A stretch of 19,292 nt of DNA from positions 1 to 19,292 of the forward strand of contig JBBSBE010000075.1 in NCBI GenBank assembly GCA_038251625.1. Reading direction: 5' to 3'. Below, one piece after another: positions 7,085 to 13,641 of the stretch (its first letter is position 1; each line of letters opens with the position of its first letter). The position numbers and the translations under genes are program-made. The DNA is from JBBQXK01 sp038251625. GTDB lineage: Bacteria > Pseudomonadota > Alphaproteobacteria > Rhodobacterales > Rhodobacteraceae. The notes beneath the pieces are model-generated. The model was not told the origin of the DNA. It saw nothing but the letters and a program-made list of their open reading frames with translations, and ran no database searches.

Positions 7085-7896
7085 GGCTGGTCAGCGCCGA
7101 AAGCCGGCAACGGGCCGGGCTTCAGGATCGTGGCGAGGGCTGCAAGGATCAGAAGGCTCACGACGATCACGTAGGACCGGATCACCGCACCGACAGGCAT
7201 CACCGGCAGCACCATGGACGACCAGTTGATCGCGCCGTGCAGCAGGATCGCGGGCAGCACGCTGAAGCCCGTGTCGACCGACACCCGCGCAAAGACCACC
7301 GACAGTGCAACGCTGCTCGCGAGGAAAAGCCCCATGGGCAGATCGGCCTGCGCCGTGCCGGGCATCCAGAAGACGGGCAGATGCCACAGGCCCCAGACCA
7401 CACCGATCCCGAGGGCAGACAAGCGCCAACCGATCCGCGCGGTCAGGGCGGGCAGGGCGTAGCCGCGCCAGCCGAACTCCTCTCCCACGGGGCCGCCGAG
7501 TAGCGTGATGGGGACAAACAGCCAAAGCGCGCGCAGGTATTGGCCCTGCGCTGCCGAAGCCGGAACTGTGCCGCCAAGCCCCGCGTGGAGGCCAAGGGCC
7601 GCGAGAATGAGCCCGGCGGGGGCGAAAAACGCCAGTGCGTACCAGCGCCAGTCAAGCCGCCAGAACAGGCTCCGCCGCATCCAGCGCCCGAACCCCGCCG
7701 TTCCTTCGAACACGAGCACCGTGACGACGGCGGCGAGTGAGGGACCGAAAGCAGAGGCCAGAAAGAGCGCCGCGCCCATGCTGGCCGATTGCAGCGTGAC
7801 AGCCGAAATTATCCACCATAACCCCCATGTCCACACAAAGCTGAAACCAAAGAAGCATAGAATTGCCGTTTTGGTGGGGGCTGCGGCGGCGCTCAT
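7081..7896 (-). CDS. CPBP family intramembrane glutamic protease (Abi/Rce1-like)
   Basis: A 271-residue multi-spanning protein of the CPBP family, related to the CAAX prenyl-endopeptidase Rce1. The three family motifs are present: EEFGWRG with Glu139-Glu140 and Arg144, GLWHLPVF with His172, and LLHGAINW with His220 and Asn224. These residues line the glutamate-type active site inside the membrane. Bacterial members act in bacteriocin immunity, membrane protein maturation or unknown tasks, and the substrate here is unknown. The ATG at 7896 was chosen because AAAGG lies upstream and because it overlaps the DUF6064 stop (ATGA, 7893-7896). The in-frame reading to 8142 is a low-complexity shadow of that neighbour. 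The gene is coupled on both sides by 4-base overlaps, so DUF6064, CPBP and the M23-like protein form one translational unit. Confidence 0.9.
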   Translation of the reverse strand: MSAAAAPTKTAILCFFGFSFVWTWGLWWIISAVTLQSASMGAALFLASAFGPSLAAVVTVLVFEGTAGFGRWMRRSLFWRLDWRWYALAFFAPAGLILAALGLHAGLGGTVPASAAQGQYLRALWLFVPITLLGGPVGEEFGWRGYALPALTARIGWRLSALGIGVVWGLWHLPVFWMPGTAQADLPMGLFLASSVALSVVFARVSVDTGFSVLPAILLHGAINWSSMVLPVMPVGAVIRSYVIVVSLLILAALATILKPGPLPAFGADQP

Positions 7897-8579
7897 GACA
7901 AGCCTTTGGCCCGAGGCGAATGATTGCCCGCGCGGCCACGCCCATGCCGGAGGATCGCGATCCCAAGGGCACCAAACAAGACGAGACCCGCCACCGGCAA
8001 ACCCAGATCCTCGGCGATCCCGAGTTGAACCGCCGCCGCCATTCCGACCAGAGACCACAGCAGAGGCACAACCGACAGGGGGATCACCCAAGCCCCCCGC
8101 ATCAGCAGAAGCATCCCAAGCGTGAAGATCGTCGTGGGGCAAGGCGTGACACCGAACATAGGGCCTGCCATCAAACCGTGCCCGGCAAACAGCCCAAGGA
8201 CTGGATAGATCGCCAGCGCATAAAAGATGGTGACAAGACCGGCGCCCGTGCGGACATCTCGACCAAGCTGGAACCGCAGGTCACCGGGCCCGACCGCGCA
8301 GGCCAGAAACAGAAGGGCCTGTACAATAAAGAAGCCGGCAAAGACCGGGGCCACCGGATTGATGCGAGAAAAGAAAACCAGATGATAGCCAATCCCGGTG
8401 AACGCCCACAGAACCCCAAGGGCCGCGACTGCGAACCGTCGGGCGTTGGCGTGACCGACGAACACCGCGACCAGTGACACCATGCCAAGCGCCAGGGCGA
8501 TGATCTGCGCGGGCCATATCACGGTGTTGTAGTCCGCGAAAAGCTGGAGAAACGCCTCAATCCTGAAGGGCAATGTCAT
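7893..8579 (-). CDS. DUF6064 family membrane protein
   Basis: A 228-residue hydrophobic protein that looks like the DUF6064 family. The opening LPFRIEAFLQLFADYNTVIWPAQ is characteristic, followed by about seven membrane helices and a conserved-looking MFGVTPCPTTIFTLGMLLL segment. No enzymatic motif is recognised and the function is unknown. The short C-terminal tail is basic (RHGRGRAGNHSPRAKG) and probably cytoplasmic. I placed the start at the ATG at 8579, where the family homology begins. The frame is open to 8747, but that extension is arginine-rich and unlike the family. The ribosome site is weak. It is the first gene after a 180-base spacer and probably starts a unit running through the CPBP protease, the M23-like protein, the P1B ATPase and VIT. 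Confidence 0.82.
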   Translation of the reverse strand: MTLPFRIEAFLQLFADYNTVIWPAQIIALALGMVSLVAVFVGHANARRFAVAALGVLWAFTGIGYHLVFFSRINPVAPVFAGFFIVQALLFLACAVGPGDLRFQLGRDVRTGAGLVTIFYALAIYPVLGLFAGHGLMAGPMFGVTPCPTTIFTLGMLLLMRGAWVIPLSVVPLLWSLVGMAAAVQLGIAEDLGLPVAGLVLFGALGIAILRHGRGRAGNHSPRAKGLS

Positions 8580-8619
8580 CTCAGGCTGTCTTTCATTGCG
8601 CAAGGTGCGCGGGGCGCGC

Positions 8620-8635
8620 CGAAAAAGCTTTTGCG
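8620..8635. promoter_or_regulatory. Near-perfect palindrome in the spacer before DUF6064
   Basis: CGAAAAAGCTTTTGCG is symmetric except for one base pair around AAAAGCTTTT. It lies 41-56 bases upstream of the DUF6064 start, where an operator would be expected. No regulator is identified. Confidence 0.3.
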
Positions 8636-8667
8636 CGAGGCCTGGCGCATCATGGCTCTTGCGCCCC

Positions 8668-8683
8668 GTCGGTCGACACCGAC
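8668..8683. promoter_or_regulatory. Inverted repeat GTCGGT-N4-ACCGAC
   Basis: Perfect 6-base arms with a CGAC spacer, in the same 180-base spacer as the AAAAGCTTTT palindrome. It could be an operator or part of a transcript hairpin between the Acg-type gene and DUF6064. Evidence is structural only. Confidence 0.25.
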
Positions 8684-8699
8684 AGGTCAAGGGTCGCCG

Positions 8700-8740
8700 C
8701 CATGACCACGTCCTTGTGCCCGGCCCATGGTTGGTCATGG
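8700..8740 (-). terminator. Nine-base inverted repeat after the Acg-type gene
   Basis: CCATGACCA (8700-8708) pairs with TGGTCATGG (8732-8740) across a 23-base loop, beginning about 20 bases after the Acg-type stop on the minus strand. There is no T-run. It may stabilise or end the redox-operon transcript. Confidence 0.3.
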
Positions 8741-8759
8741 GTGTCAAAGCGCGCTTGCG

Positions 8760-9857
8760 TCACACCATGACCGCCTCGACCGGTCGGCGGGCCGAGAACG
8801 GCAGTGCCGGGCCGCGCCCGAAGCGCATCACGATGTCGGGCCTGCGCCCCGGCAACCCGACAAGGGTGGCAAGACCAGCGCGCAGGTCAGGCTCTTCGAC
8901 CGGCTGGTTCAGGAAGGCGTGCTTCAAACCAAGGGCTGTCGCCTGCAGGGCAAAGCGCTGACAGGCTCGCCCGGCAAGCACCCAATGCTCAGGATCGGCC
9001 GAGGCCGCGACAAACACCGCGATCCCGGATGACGAGGCGATCTGGCTGGCGTATTTGGCGTTCTCCGCCTTGGCGGTGAAGACCATGTCAATCATCAACG
9101 GGCCAAGCCAATCGGGCAGCACCGGATTGCCGGTGCAGGCACTGAAGAGCCCGTCGCCGGTGGTAAGGGCCGTATGCGGGTTGAACCGAAGCCACGCTTT
9201 CAACTCTGCGATGAAGGCAGGATCGGCCATTTGCGCCGAATTTCCGGCAAGGACCATGTCGCGCAAAAGATCGATCTGCGCCCGTTCGGTGACCAGAACC
9301 AGATCAACCCCCGGCACCGCAGCGGCCTGTGCCAAAAGCCGCAGATCATCCGCGCCGACCGGGGTTCCGTCATAATCGGCGCGGGTTGACTGGCGGGTTG
9401 GTATGGCTGCGAAAAGATCGGAATTGGTTCCTTCGCCCGTGCCATACGTAAAACGCACGGTTCCCTCGCCTGCCGGATCAAAGCTGATTTCGCCGGTTTG
9501 GCCTGCGGCACCTGCGGCAAGGCACAAATTTTCAGCGGCGCAGCCCAGACTTGCGAAGAGGTGGTGATCGTCGGGGTCCACGATGGGGGTGCGGCGCGCG
9601 CGATCGGGCAGGATGTCGATGCCGTTGGTTCCGATCCGAAAGCGCCACGCCTGGGTATTGTGGCTGTTCGCCGCAAGCGTTGCATAGCGGATCAGATCGC
9701 GCGCCTCTGGGGTTGGGGCAAGCGGGCTGCGCCGCGTTGCCATGTCCGCCGCGTAGTCGGACATCGAGCCCAGGCCCCGGACCTGCGACCATGCCACGCC
9801 GCCAAGTCCGATCAGTGCCGCACCGCCGCCAAGCAGCAGGTTTCGACGGGTTGTCAT
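8760..9857 (-). CDS. Acg-family FMN-binding nitroreductase-like protein with Tat-type signal
   Basis: A 365-residue protein of the Acg type (nitroreductase fold, with two half-domains in one chain). The N-terminus TTRRNLLLGGGAALIGLGG has twin arginines followed by a hydrophobic run, which looks like a Tat signal or anchor and implies export of a folded cofactor-bound protein. Family stretches include ATLAANSHNTQAWRF (about 59-73), DPDDHHLFASLGCAAENLCLAA (about 94-115), the IPTRQSTRADYDGTPV region and HWVLAGRACQRFALQATALGL near 307-327. Acg proteins are linked to hypoxia or stress responses in mycobacteria. Some bind FMN with a lid that limits nitroreductase activity. AGGGAG just upstream of the ATG supports the start. 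The gene follows the octaheme cytochrome gene by 51 bases on the same strand, so the exported cytochrome could be its electron donor. Confidence 0.85.
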   Translation of the reverse strand: MTTRRNLLLGGGAALIGLGGVAWSQVRGLGSMSDYAADMATRRSPLAPTPEARDLIRYATLAANSHNTQAWRFRIGTNGIDILPDRARRTPIVDPDDHHLFASLGCAAENLCLAAGAAGQTGEISFDPAGEGTVRFTYGTGEGTNSDLFAAIPTRQSTRADYDGTPVGADDLRLLAQAAAVPGVDLVLVTERAQIDLLRDMVLAGNSAQMADPAFIAELKAWLRFNPHTALTTGDGLFSACTGNPVLPDWLGPLMIDMVFTAKAENAKYASQIASSSGIAVFVAASADPEHWVLAGRACQRFALQATALGLKHAFLNQPVEEPDLRAGLATLVGLPGRRPDIVMRFGRGPALPFSARRPVEAVMV

Positions 9858-9908
9858 GTGGTTCTCCCTGGTCTTTGGCGGCGGGGCGCAAAGCGGAATG
9901 CCGTGGTT

Positions 9909-10646
9909 CTAGTCATCACCACCGTCTCCGCCTTCGTGATCCTCGCCGCCCTCGCCACCCTCGGCGTGGGCATCGCGGTGGCAGGCCACGCAATTGTCGA
10001 TGTTGCGGATGCCCTCTTCGAGGTGCTTGCGGATCAGATCGGCTTCCTGATGCTCGTGGCAGCTATAGCAAGTGAACTGGCTGAAATCGTTCGCTATCGT
10101 ATGGCATGTGGTGCAAGCAACATCATGCGGCCCGGTCAGCGCGAAGAACCGGCTATGGTCGATGGTCGCGCCAGCCCAATTCGTTTGGGTATGACATGTG
10201 CTGCATTGCGCGGTGACGCCTGCATGAACGGCGCTGGCGGGGGCCGTGTGACAGCCCGAACACGCCGCACCCGCCGTGGGCGTCAGCATGGCGTGGGCAA
10301 AGGTGTGGCTGTGCGGGGGTGTCAGGCTGGCCAGCGGGTGATCTGTGTGGCAGCCCATGCAGTTGGTGTTTGCCAGGCCTTGATGAAACGGGGTGATCGG
10401 TGTGTTTTGCAAAACGGGCGTACCCGCGACAGTGCGAAGGCCGATGTCAGCCACGGCATGGCAGGTCGTGCAGCGTTCAGCGACGGCGCCCTGCATGGGC
10501 GCGTGGCAGGCAAAGCAGTTGGTGGCAAGGTTGGCGTGCGCAGGGATCAGCGCCCCCGGTGCCAGCATCGGATCGGGGTAGATGAAGGCCAGCGCAACGA
10601 TACCCACGAGGTTGGCGGCGATGAACGCCAGGAACCAGCGTTTCAT
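9909..10646 (-). CDS. Octaheme c-type cytochrome with N-terminal signal/anchor and acidic tail
   Basis: A 245-residue multiheme cytochrome c. Residues 1-23 are a short basic start (MKRW) plus a hydrophobic signal or anchor, so the hemes face the periplasm. Eight CxxCH heme sites occur at Cys44, 59, 96, 129, 148, 178, 193 and 219. Many additional histidines (for example 37, 88, 103, 112, 114, 118, 141, 164, 174, 199) could act as second axial ligands. The motif spacing and class III-like layout suggest a compact heme wire. The tail 224-245 is rich in Gly, Glu and Asp with histidines and is low-complexity. The ATG at 10646 overlaps the stop of the upstream cytochrome b gene (ATGA). It would accept electrons from that cytochrome b and pass them to a periplasmic acceptor. 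I do not recognise a named family with known physiology. Confidence 0.92.
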   Translation of the reverse strand: MKRWFLAFIAANLVGIVALAFIYPDPMLAPGALIPAHANLATNCFACHAPMQGAVAERCTTCHAVADIGLRTVAGTPVLQNTPITPFHQGLANTNCMGCHTDHPLASLTPPHSHTFAHAMLTPTAGAACSGCHTAPASAVHAGVTAQCSTCHTQTNWAGATIDHSRFFALTGPHDVACTTCHTIANDFSQFTCYSCHEHQEADLIRKHLEEGIRNIDNCVACHRDAHAEGGEGGEDHEGGDGGDD

Positions 10647-11227
10647 GACCACCCCCAGAAGATGAGTGCACTGACGATATGCGCGGTGCCCAGAACGGCG
10701 AAAGCGAGGGTGATCGGATAGTGCAGCACCCGCCATTCTTTGACCGTGTCATAGGTCAGGCTGTCCCAATAGAGCCGGTCCTGCAGCACATCTGCCGTCA
10801 ACCCTTCGCTCTGCAGCCGCTGCGTCGTCGCGGCCAGTCGCGCCCCGGCCCGGCGCAGCAGGAACTTGCCTGTCAGCCCACTGGCCACGTTCAGGAGCAT
10901 CGCACCGACCGCAAGCCACGCCAGCACCGCGTTGAAATGAATGCCCGCATGGACAAGGATCAAGAGCGACCCCGCCCATGCCATGCGTTCATGCAGGCGC
11001 AAGAGGGTGGCTGGGTGCCCTTGGCGGATGAGTTTGCGTTTGCGCAGCGAATACCCGAACGAGCCGCAGATCAGAAGGACGCCCGGAATACCCAGCCACT
11101 TGCCGACCCAGACGAGGTCCAGCAGATGCAGCGCCGCATCCACCGCCAGCGTCGCCGCCAGAAGCGCCAGCAATGACAGGTAGAATGGCGCCACCTCGCG
11201 GCTCAGCAGACTGCCGCTCAGCGTCAT
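10643..11227 (-). CDS. Integral-membrane cytochrome b, predicted di-heme
   Basis: A 194-residue membrane protein with about five helices and two spaced histidine pairs: His79/His93 (LHERMAWAGSLLILVH) and His169/His183 (LHYPITLAFAVLGTAH). Each pair is 14 residues apart, as in bis-histidine b-heme sites that stack one heme above another. His34 and His97 are additional. A basic cytoplasmic loop (RKRKLIRQGH, about 62-71) follows the second helix. The fold is reminiscent of cytochrome b561/ferric-reductase-type proteins but I assign no specific family. GGAG about 10 bases upstream supports the ATG at 11227, which overlaps the stop of the flavin/2Fe-2S reductase gene (11224-11227). Its own stop overlaps the octaheme cytochrome start. 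The gene order reductase-b-c suggests it carries electrons from the cytoplasmic reductase across the membrane. Confidence 0.85.
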   Translation of the reverse strand: MTLSGSLLSREVAPFYLSLLALLAATLAVDAALHLLDLVWVGKWLGIPGVLLICGSFGYSLRKRKLIRQGHPATLLRLHERMAWAGSLLILVHAGIHFNAVLAWLAVGAMLLNVASGLTGKFLLRRAGARLAATTQRLQSEGLTADVLQDRLYWDSLTYDTVKEWRVLHYPITLAFAVLGTAHIVSALIFWGWS

Positions 11228-12441
11228 GCGTCCAACTCCAGTGCTGTGGCGGGGGTGCCGACGCAGAGCAGGCAATGGCCGGGTGCAATGTCGAAATCCG
11301 GTTTGGCTGCATAGAGCACGCGCCCCGAGATCAGCAGCGTTTCGCAGGTGCCGCAGATGCCGCTGCGGCAGCCCGCGTCGACGGCGATGGAATGGCGGTC
11401 CGCAAAATCGAGCAGGCTCGCGTCGCGCCCCGCCCAATCAAGCGTGCGGCCGGAGCGGCGAAAACCGATCGCAAGCACGGGACCGACGGCCGGGGGCGCC
11501 AGCGGTCTTGGCACACCGGATTGCGGCCCGAAAGATTCCCGGTGAATGTCGGTCTCATCGACGCCCCAGCTTGAAAGTGCCGGAATCAGGGCCGTCATCA
11601 TCGGGTCCGGGCCGCAGATGTAGAAGGCGTGGCGGCCATGCGGCAGGGTCTGCTTCAGCAGATCAAGGCTGACAAATCCGGGCAGATCATAGTCCTGTCC
11701 CCGAACATCCGCCAATGCCGGGTCGGCGTAAAGAATATGCAGCGCGAGGCCCGGGTGGTCCTTGGAAAGCTGGTTCAAGACAGCTTTGAACGCGTGATCC
11801 TGTCCGTTGCGCACACCATAGAAAAGATGCGCCACGCGGTCTGGCTGATCCGAAAGGGCCGCCTTCAGCATCGACAGGACCGGCGTGATGCCGATACCGC
11901 CCGCGATGAACACCGGGGGGGCATCGGCATCTGGTGCGAAAACGAACTGCCCCGAAGGTGCCCTTAGCTGCAGGCGCGTTCCAATCTGCGCCTGATCGTG
12001 CAACCAGCCCGAGGCTATGCCTGCCGGTGTGTCCGGTGTGCCGGGCGCTGGCACGGCCCGTTTCACGGTGATCCGATACCGGGCGGGATCGGGCGTATCG
12101 GAGATCGAATAGCATCGGACGATCCGTGCCGGTGCATCCGGACCATCGACGGCAAAGGAGAACGTCAGAAACTGCCCTGGCTTGAACGGCGGCAGAGCCA
12201 CGCCGTCCACGGGGGACAGCGTGAAAGAACATTGCGTATGTGCCGGATCCTCATAGGTTCTTGCGGTTACAAGAAAATCACGCGAACCCTGCCAAGCGAG
12301 GTCAGAGTTCCGCAGGATGGGTGCCGGCCCCATGGAGGCGGGCGTCTGGGGGGCACGGCGCCAGATCAGGAGCGCGACGGCCAAAAGGGCCTGTAGCCCT
12401 ATGGCCGCGGCAATGTAGCCAAGAAGCTGCAGGGCGGTCAT
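11224..12441 (-). CDS. Membrane-anchored NAD(P)H oxidoreductase: FNR-type flavin domain plus C-terminal 2Fe-2S ferredoxin domain
   Basis: A 405-residue flavoprotein. A single N-terminal membrane helix (about 5-27) anchors it. Then come a flavin-binding barrel with RCYSIS (109-114), a nucleotide-binding domain with GGIGITP (181-187) and YICGPDPMM (274-282), and a C-terminal plant-type 2Fe-2S domain with Cys358, Cys363 and Cys366 in GCRSGICGTCE and a last cysteine at 390 or 393. The order flavin-NAD-2Fe-2S is that of phthalate dioxygenase reductase and Hcr-like enzymes, the reverse of NqrF. It would take electrons from NAD(P)H in the cytoplasm. Three coupled genes follow, so the acceptor is probably the neighbouring cytochrome b. 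The ATG at 12441 is chosen. A GTG at 12450 is possible, and neither has a strong ribosome site. The promoter is probably shared with the cupin gene 99 bases upstream. Confidence 0.9.
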   Translation of the reverse strand: MTALQLLGYIAAAIGLQALLAVALLIWRRAPQTPASMGPAPILRNSDLAWQGSRDFLVTARTYEDPAHTQCSFTLSPVDGVALPPFKPGQFLTFSFAVDGPDAPARIVRCYSISDTPDPARYRITVKRAVPAPGTPDTPAGIASGWLHDQAQIGTRLQLRAPSGQFVFAPDADAPPVFIAGGIGITPVLSMLKAALSDQPDRVAHLFYGVRNGQDHAFKAVLNQLSKDHPGLALHILYADPALADVRGQDYDLPGFVSLDLLKQTLPHGRHAFYICGPDPMMTALIPALSSWGVDETDIHRESFGPQSGVPRPLAPPAVGPVLAIGFRRSGRTLDWAGRDASLLDFADRHSIAVDAGCRSGICGTCETLLISGRVLYAAKPDFDIAPGHCLLCVGTPATALELDA

Positions 12442-12540
12442 GGGGGGCACCGGTCAGGCGCACCATGCGCGGACAGGCCGGGCCAGCCCTTGCGCGACGT
12501 CGCGCGGGCCGCCTTGGGGCCGGAATGGTATGCGCCCGTC

Positions 12541-12936
12541 TTATCCCGTAACCATGCCATCGAAATGCTCCGACGACGCCAGAGCCATCGCCTTCGTCTT
12601 TTGTTCAAGCTGATCAAGGTGATTGGGTGGCCCGTAGATCGTATAGACCTTCATCGGCTTGTCGCCCGTGTTGGTGAGGTTGTGCAGCGCCCCTGCGGGC
12701 ACGACAATGGCCATGCCGGATCTGACCTTTTGGCTTACCCCGTCGATCTGGATTTCTCCCTTCCCCTTTTCGACGCGAAAGAACTGGTCATGCGTGGCAT
12801 GCGTTTCCGCCCCGATGTCTTGCCCGGGTTTCAGCGACATGAGCACGAGTTGCAGGTTCTGACCGGTGTAGAGGACGTGGCGGAAATCCTTGTTCGCTTC
12901 GGTCAGATCCTCAATATCGGCGACGTAGCCCTTCAT
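12541..12936 (-). CDS. Small cupin-fold protein (cupin_2 type)
   Basis: A 131-residue single-domain cupin. The first conserved motif reads AETHATHDQFFRVEKGKGEI with candidate metal ligands His46, His49 and possibly Gln51. The second, VVPAGALHNLTNTG (78-91), supplies His85. Such small cupins bind Fe, Mn or Ni and may be dioxygenases, isomerases or binding proteins, so no substrate can be named. AGGAG lies 8 bases before the ATG at 12936, which fixes the start. A longer frame to 13008 adds an arginine-rich shadow. The long 5' leader has an FNR-type box and a strong hairpin, and the redox trio follows 99 bases downstream in the same orientation. It may therefore head that operon, or be a separately controlled stress gene. 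Confidence 0.88.
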   Translation of the reverse strand: MKGYVADIEDLTEANKDFRHVLYTGQNLQLVLMSLKPGQDIGAETHATHDQFFRVEKGKGEIQIDGVSQKVRSGMAIVVPAGALHNLTNTGDKPMKVYTIYGPPNHLDQLEQKTKAMALASSEHFDGMVTG

Positions 12937-12975
12937 CGTTCTTCTCCTGTTGCGGAATCTGCCAGATCGGCCACG

Positions 12976-13003
12976 GGTGCAGGCCCCTGAACGGGGCCGC
13001 ACC
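12976..13003 (-). promoter_or_regulatory. Strong hairpin in the cupin 5' leader
   Basis: GGTGC (12976-12980) and GGCCCC (12982-12987) pair with GGGGCC (12993-12998) and GCACC (12999-13003), giving an 11-pair stem with a single bulged A and a 5-base loop. It lies between the FNR-type box and the cupin ribosome site on the minus strand. No T-run follows, so it is more likely a leader structure or mRNA-stability element than an intrinsic terminator for mntR. Confidence 0.45.
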
Positions 13004-13040
13004 AACACTGCCAGCTTGCGCCAGAATCTCGGGCCAGGAC

Positions 13041-13054
13041 TTGATCTGGATCAG
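13041..13054. promoter_or_regulatory. FNR/FnrL-type box upstream of the cupin and redox genes
   Basis: TTGAT-CTGG-ATCAG matches TTGAT-N4-ATCAA at 9 of 10 positions. It lies 105-118 bases upstream of the cupin start, in the spacer after mntR. The site suggests low-oxygen control of the cupin and probably the downstream reductase-cytochrome b-cytochrome c genes. Confidence 0.65.
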
Positions 13055-13091
13055 CCGGTTTCATCGGTGCCGGGTCCATTGGCGCACCGGT

Positions 13092-13526
13092 TCACCCCTT
13101 GGCGATACCTGCCAGATACGCTTCAAACGCGGTCAGGGTGTGTTCGGATACGTGATGTTCGATCCCTTCGGCATCCAGTTCGGCAACATCCTCGGGCACA
13201 CCGACCGCAACAAGGAAACTGACAACGGTGCGGTGTCTCGCACGGACCCGATCTGCAAGGGCCGTCCCGGCTTCGGTCAGGAACACGCCGCGATAGGGCC
13301 GGGACGTGGCCAGCCCCGCTCGCTTCAGGCGAGAGATGGCCTTGGTGGCTGTTGGTTGCGCAATGCCCATCCGGGCCGCGATATCGGCGACGCGCGCTTC
13401 GCCCAGTTCGGCATGCAGGTCGCCGATCATCTCGACGTAGTCTTCCAGCAGCGCGACAGAATGGGCCTCGCGCGCGCGGGCAAAACGATCGGCCTGAGCT
13501 TGGGAACTGGTTCGAGCCGTTGACAT
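13092..13526 (-). CDS. mntR: MntR, manganese-responsive DtxR-family repressor
   Basis: A 144-residue DtxR/MntR-type regulator. A winged-helix DNA-binding domain (about 24-90, with ARVADIAARMGIAQPTATKAISRLKRAGL as the helix-turn-helix region) is followed by a dimerisation domain. All six MntR metal ligands are present: Asp29 and Glu32 (LEDYVEMI), His98 (RARHRT), and Glu120, Glu123 and His124 (DAEGIEHHVS). This specific set marks a manganese sensor rather than an iron-sensing DtxR/IdeR, and no SH3-like domain follows. With Mn(II) bound it should repress uptake genes such as the divergent mntH. The ATG at 13526 is chosen. Extending upstream would need a TTG start at 13571 inside the operator region. 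The long upstream spacer contains repeated palindromes that fit MntR sites, so autoregulation is likely. Confidence 0.93.
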   Translation of the reverse strand: MSTARTSSQAQADRFARAREAHSVALLEDYVEMIGDLHAELGEARVADIAARMGIAQPTATKAISRLKRAGLATSRPYRGVFLTEAGTALADRVRARHRTVVSFLVAVGVPEDVAELDAEGIEHHVSEHTLTAFEAYLAGIAKG

Positions 13527-13565
13527 GCGTGTGTTGTCCGAAAAGGTGTTCTTGCACGATGTTAT

Positions 13566-13575
13566 AGCCAAGGCT
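13566..13575. promoter_or_regulatory. Candidate MntR operator A (near mntR)
   Basis: AGCC-AA-GGCT is an inverted repeat centred about 44 bases before the mntR start. It shares the AGC...GCT core with the other two sites in this spacer and with the ATAGC-N4-GCTAT core of known enterobacterial MntR boxes. Confidence 0.5.
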
Positions 13576-13605
13576 TGGGCAAGTCACCACGAAGGGCAAA
13601 ATGAA

Positions 13606-13615
13606 AGCCATGGCT
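13606..13615. promoter_or_regulatory. Candidate MntR operator B (middle of the divergent spacer)
   Basis: AGCCATGGCT is a perfect 10-base palindrome followed by AATAC. It lies 40 bases from operator A and 38 from operator C, centre to centre. Confidence 0.45.
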
Positions 13616-13641
13616 AATACAGCTTTAGCCTTGCAGTTTGT

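Noticed and set aside
7081..8142. Longer reading of the CPBP protease gene to 8142
   Set aside because: The extension lies inside the DUF6064 coding region, is low-complexity, and the ATG at 7896 has a ribosome site and the usual ATGA overlap.
7893..8747. Longer reading of the DUF6064 gene to 8747
   Set aside because: The added 56 residues are arginine-rich, unlike the family, and cross the inverted repeats of the spacer. Family similarity begins at 8579.
9498..10721. A 407-codon open frame on the plus strand opposite the Acg-type and octaheme genes
   Set aside because: It is a GC-driven shadow of well-supported minus-strand genes, with no recognisable domain and Cys/His patterns explained by the opposite strand.
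12602..12616. TTCAA-N4-ATCAA resembling an FNR site
   Set aside because: It lies inside the cupin coding region near its 3' end and has a poor first half-site.
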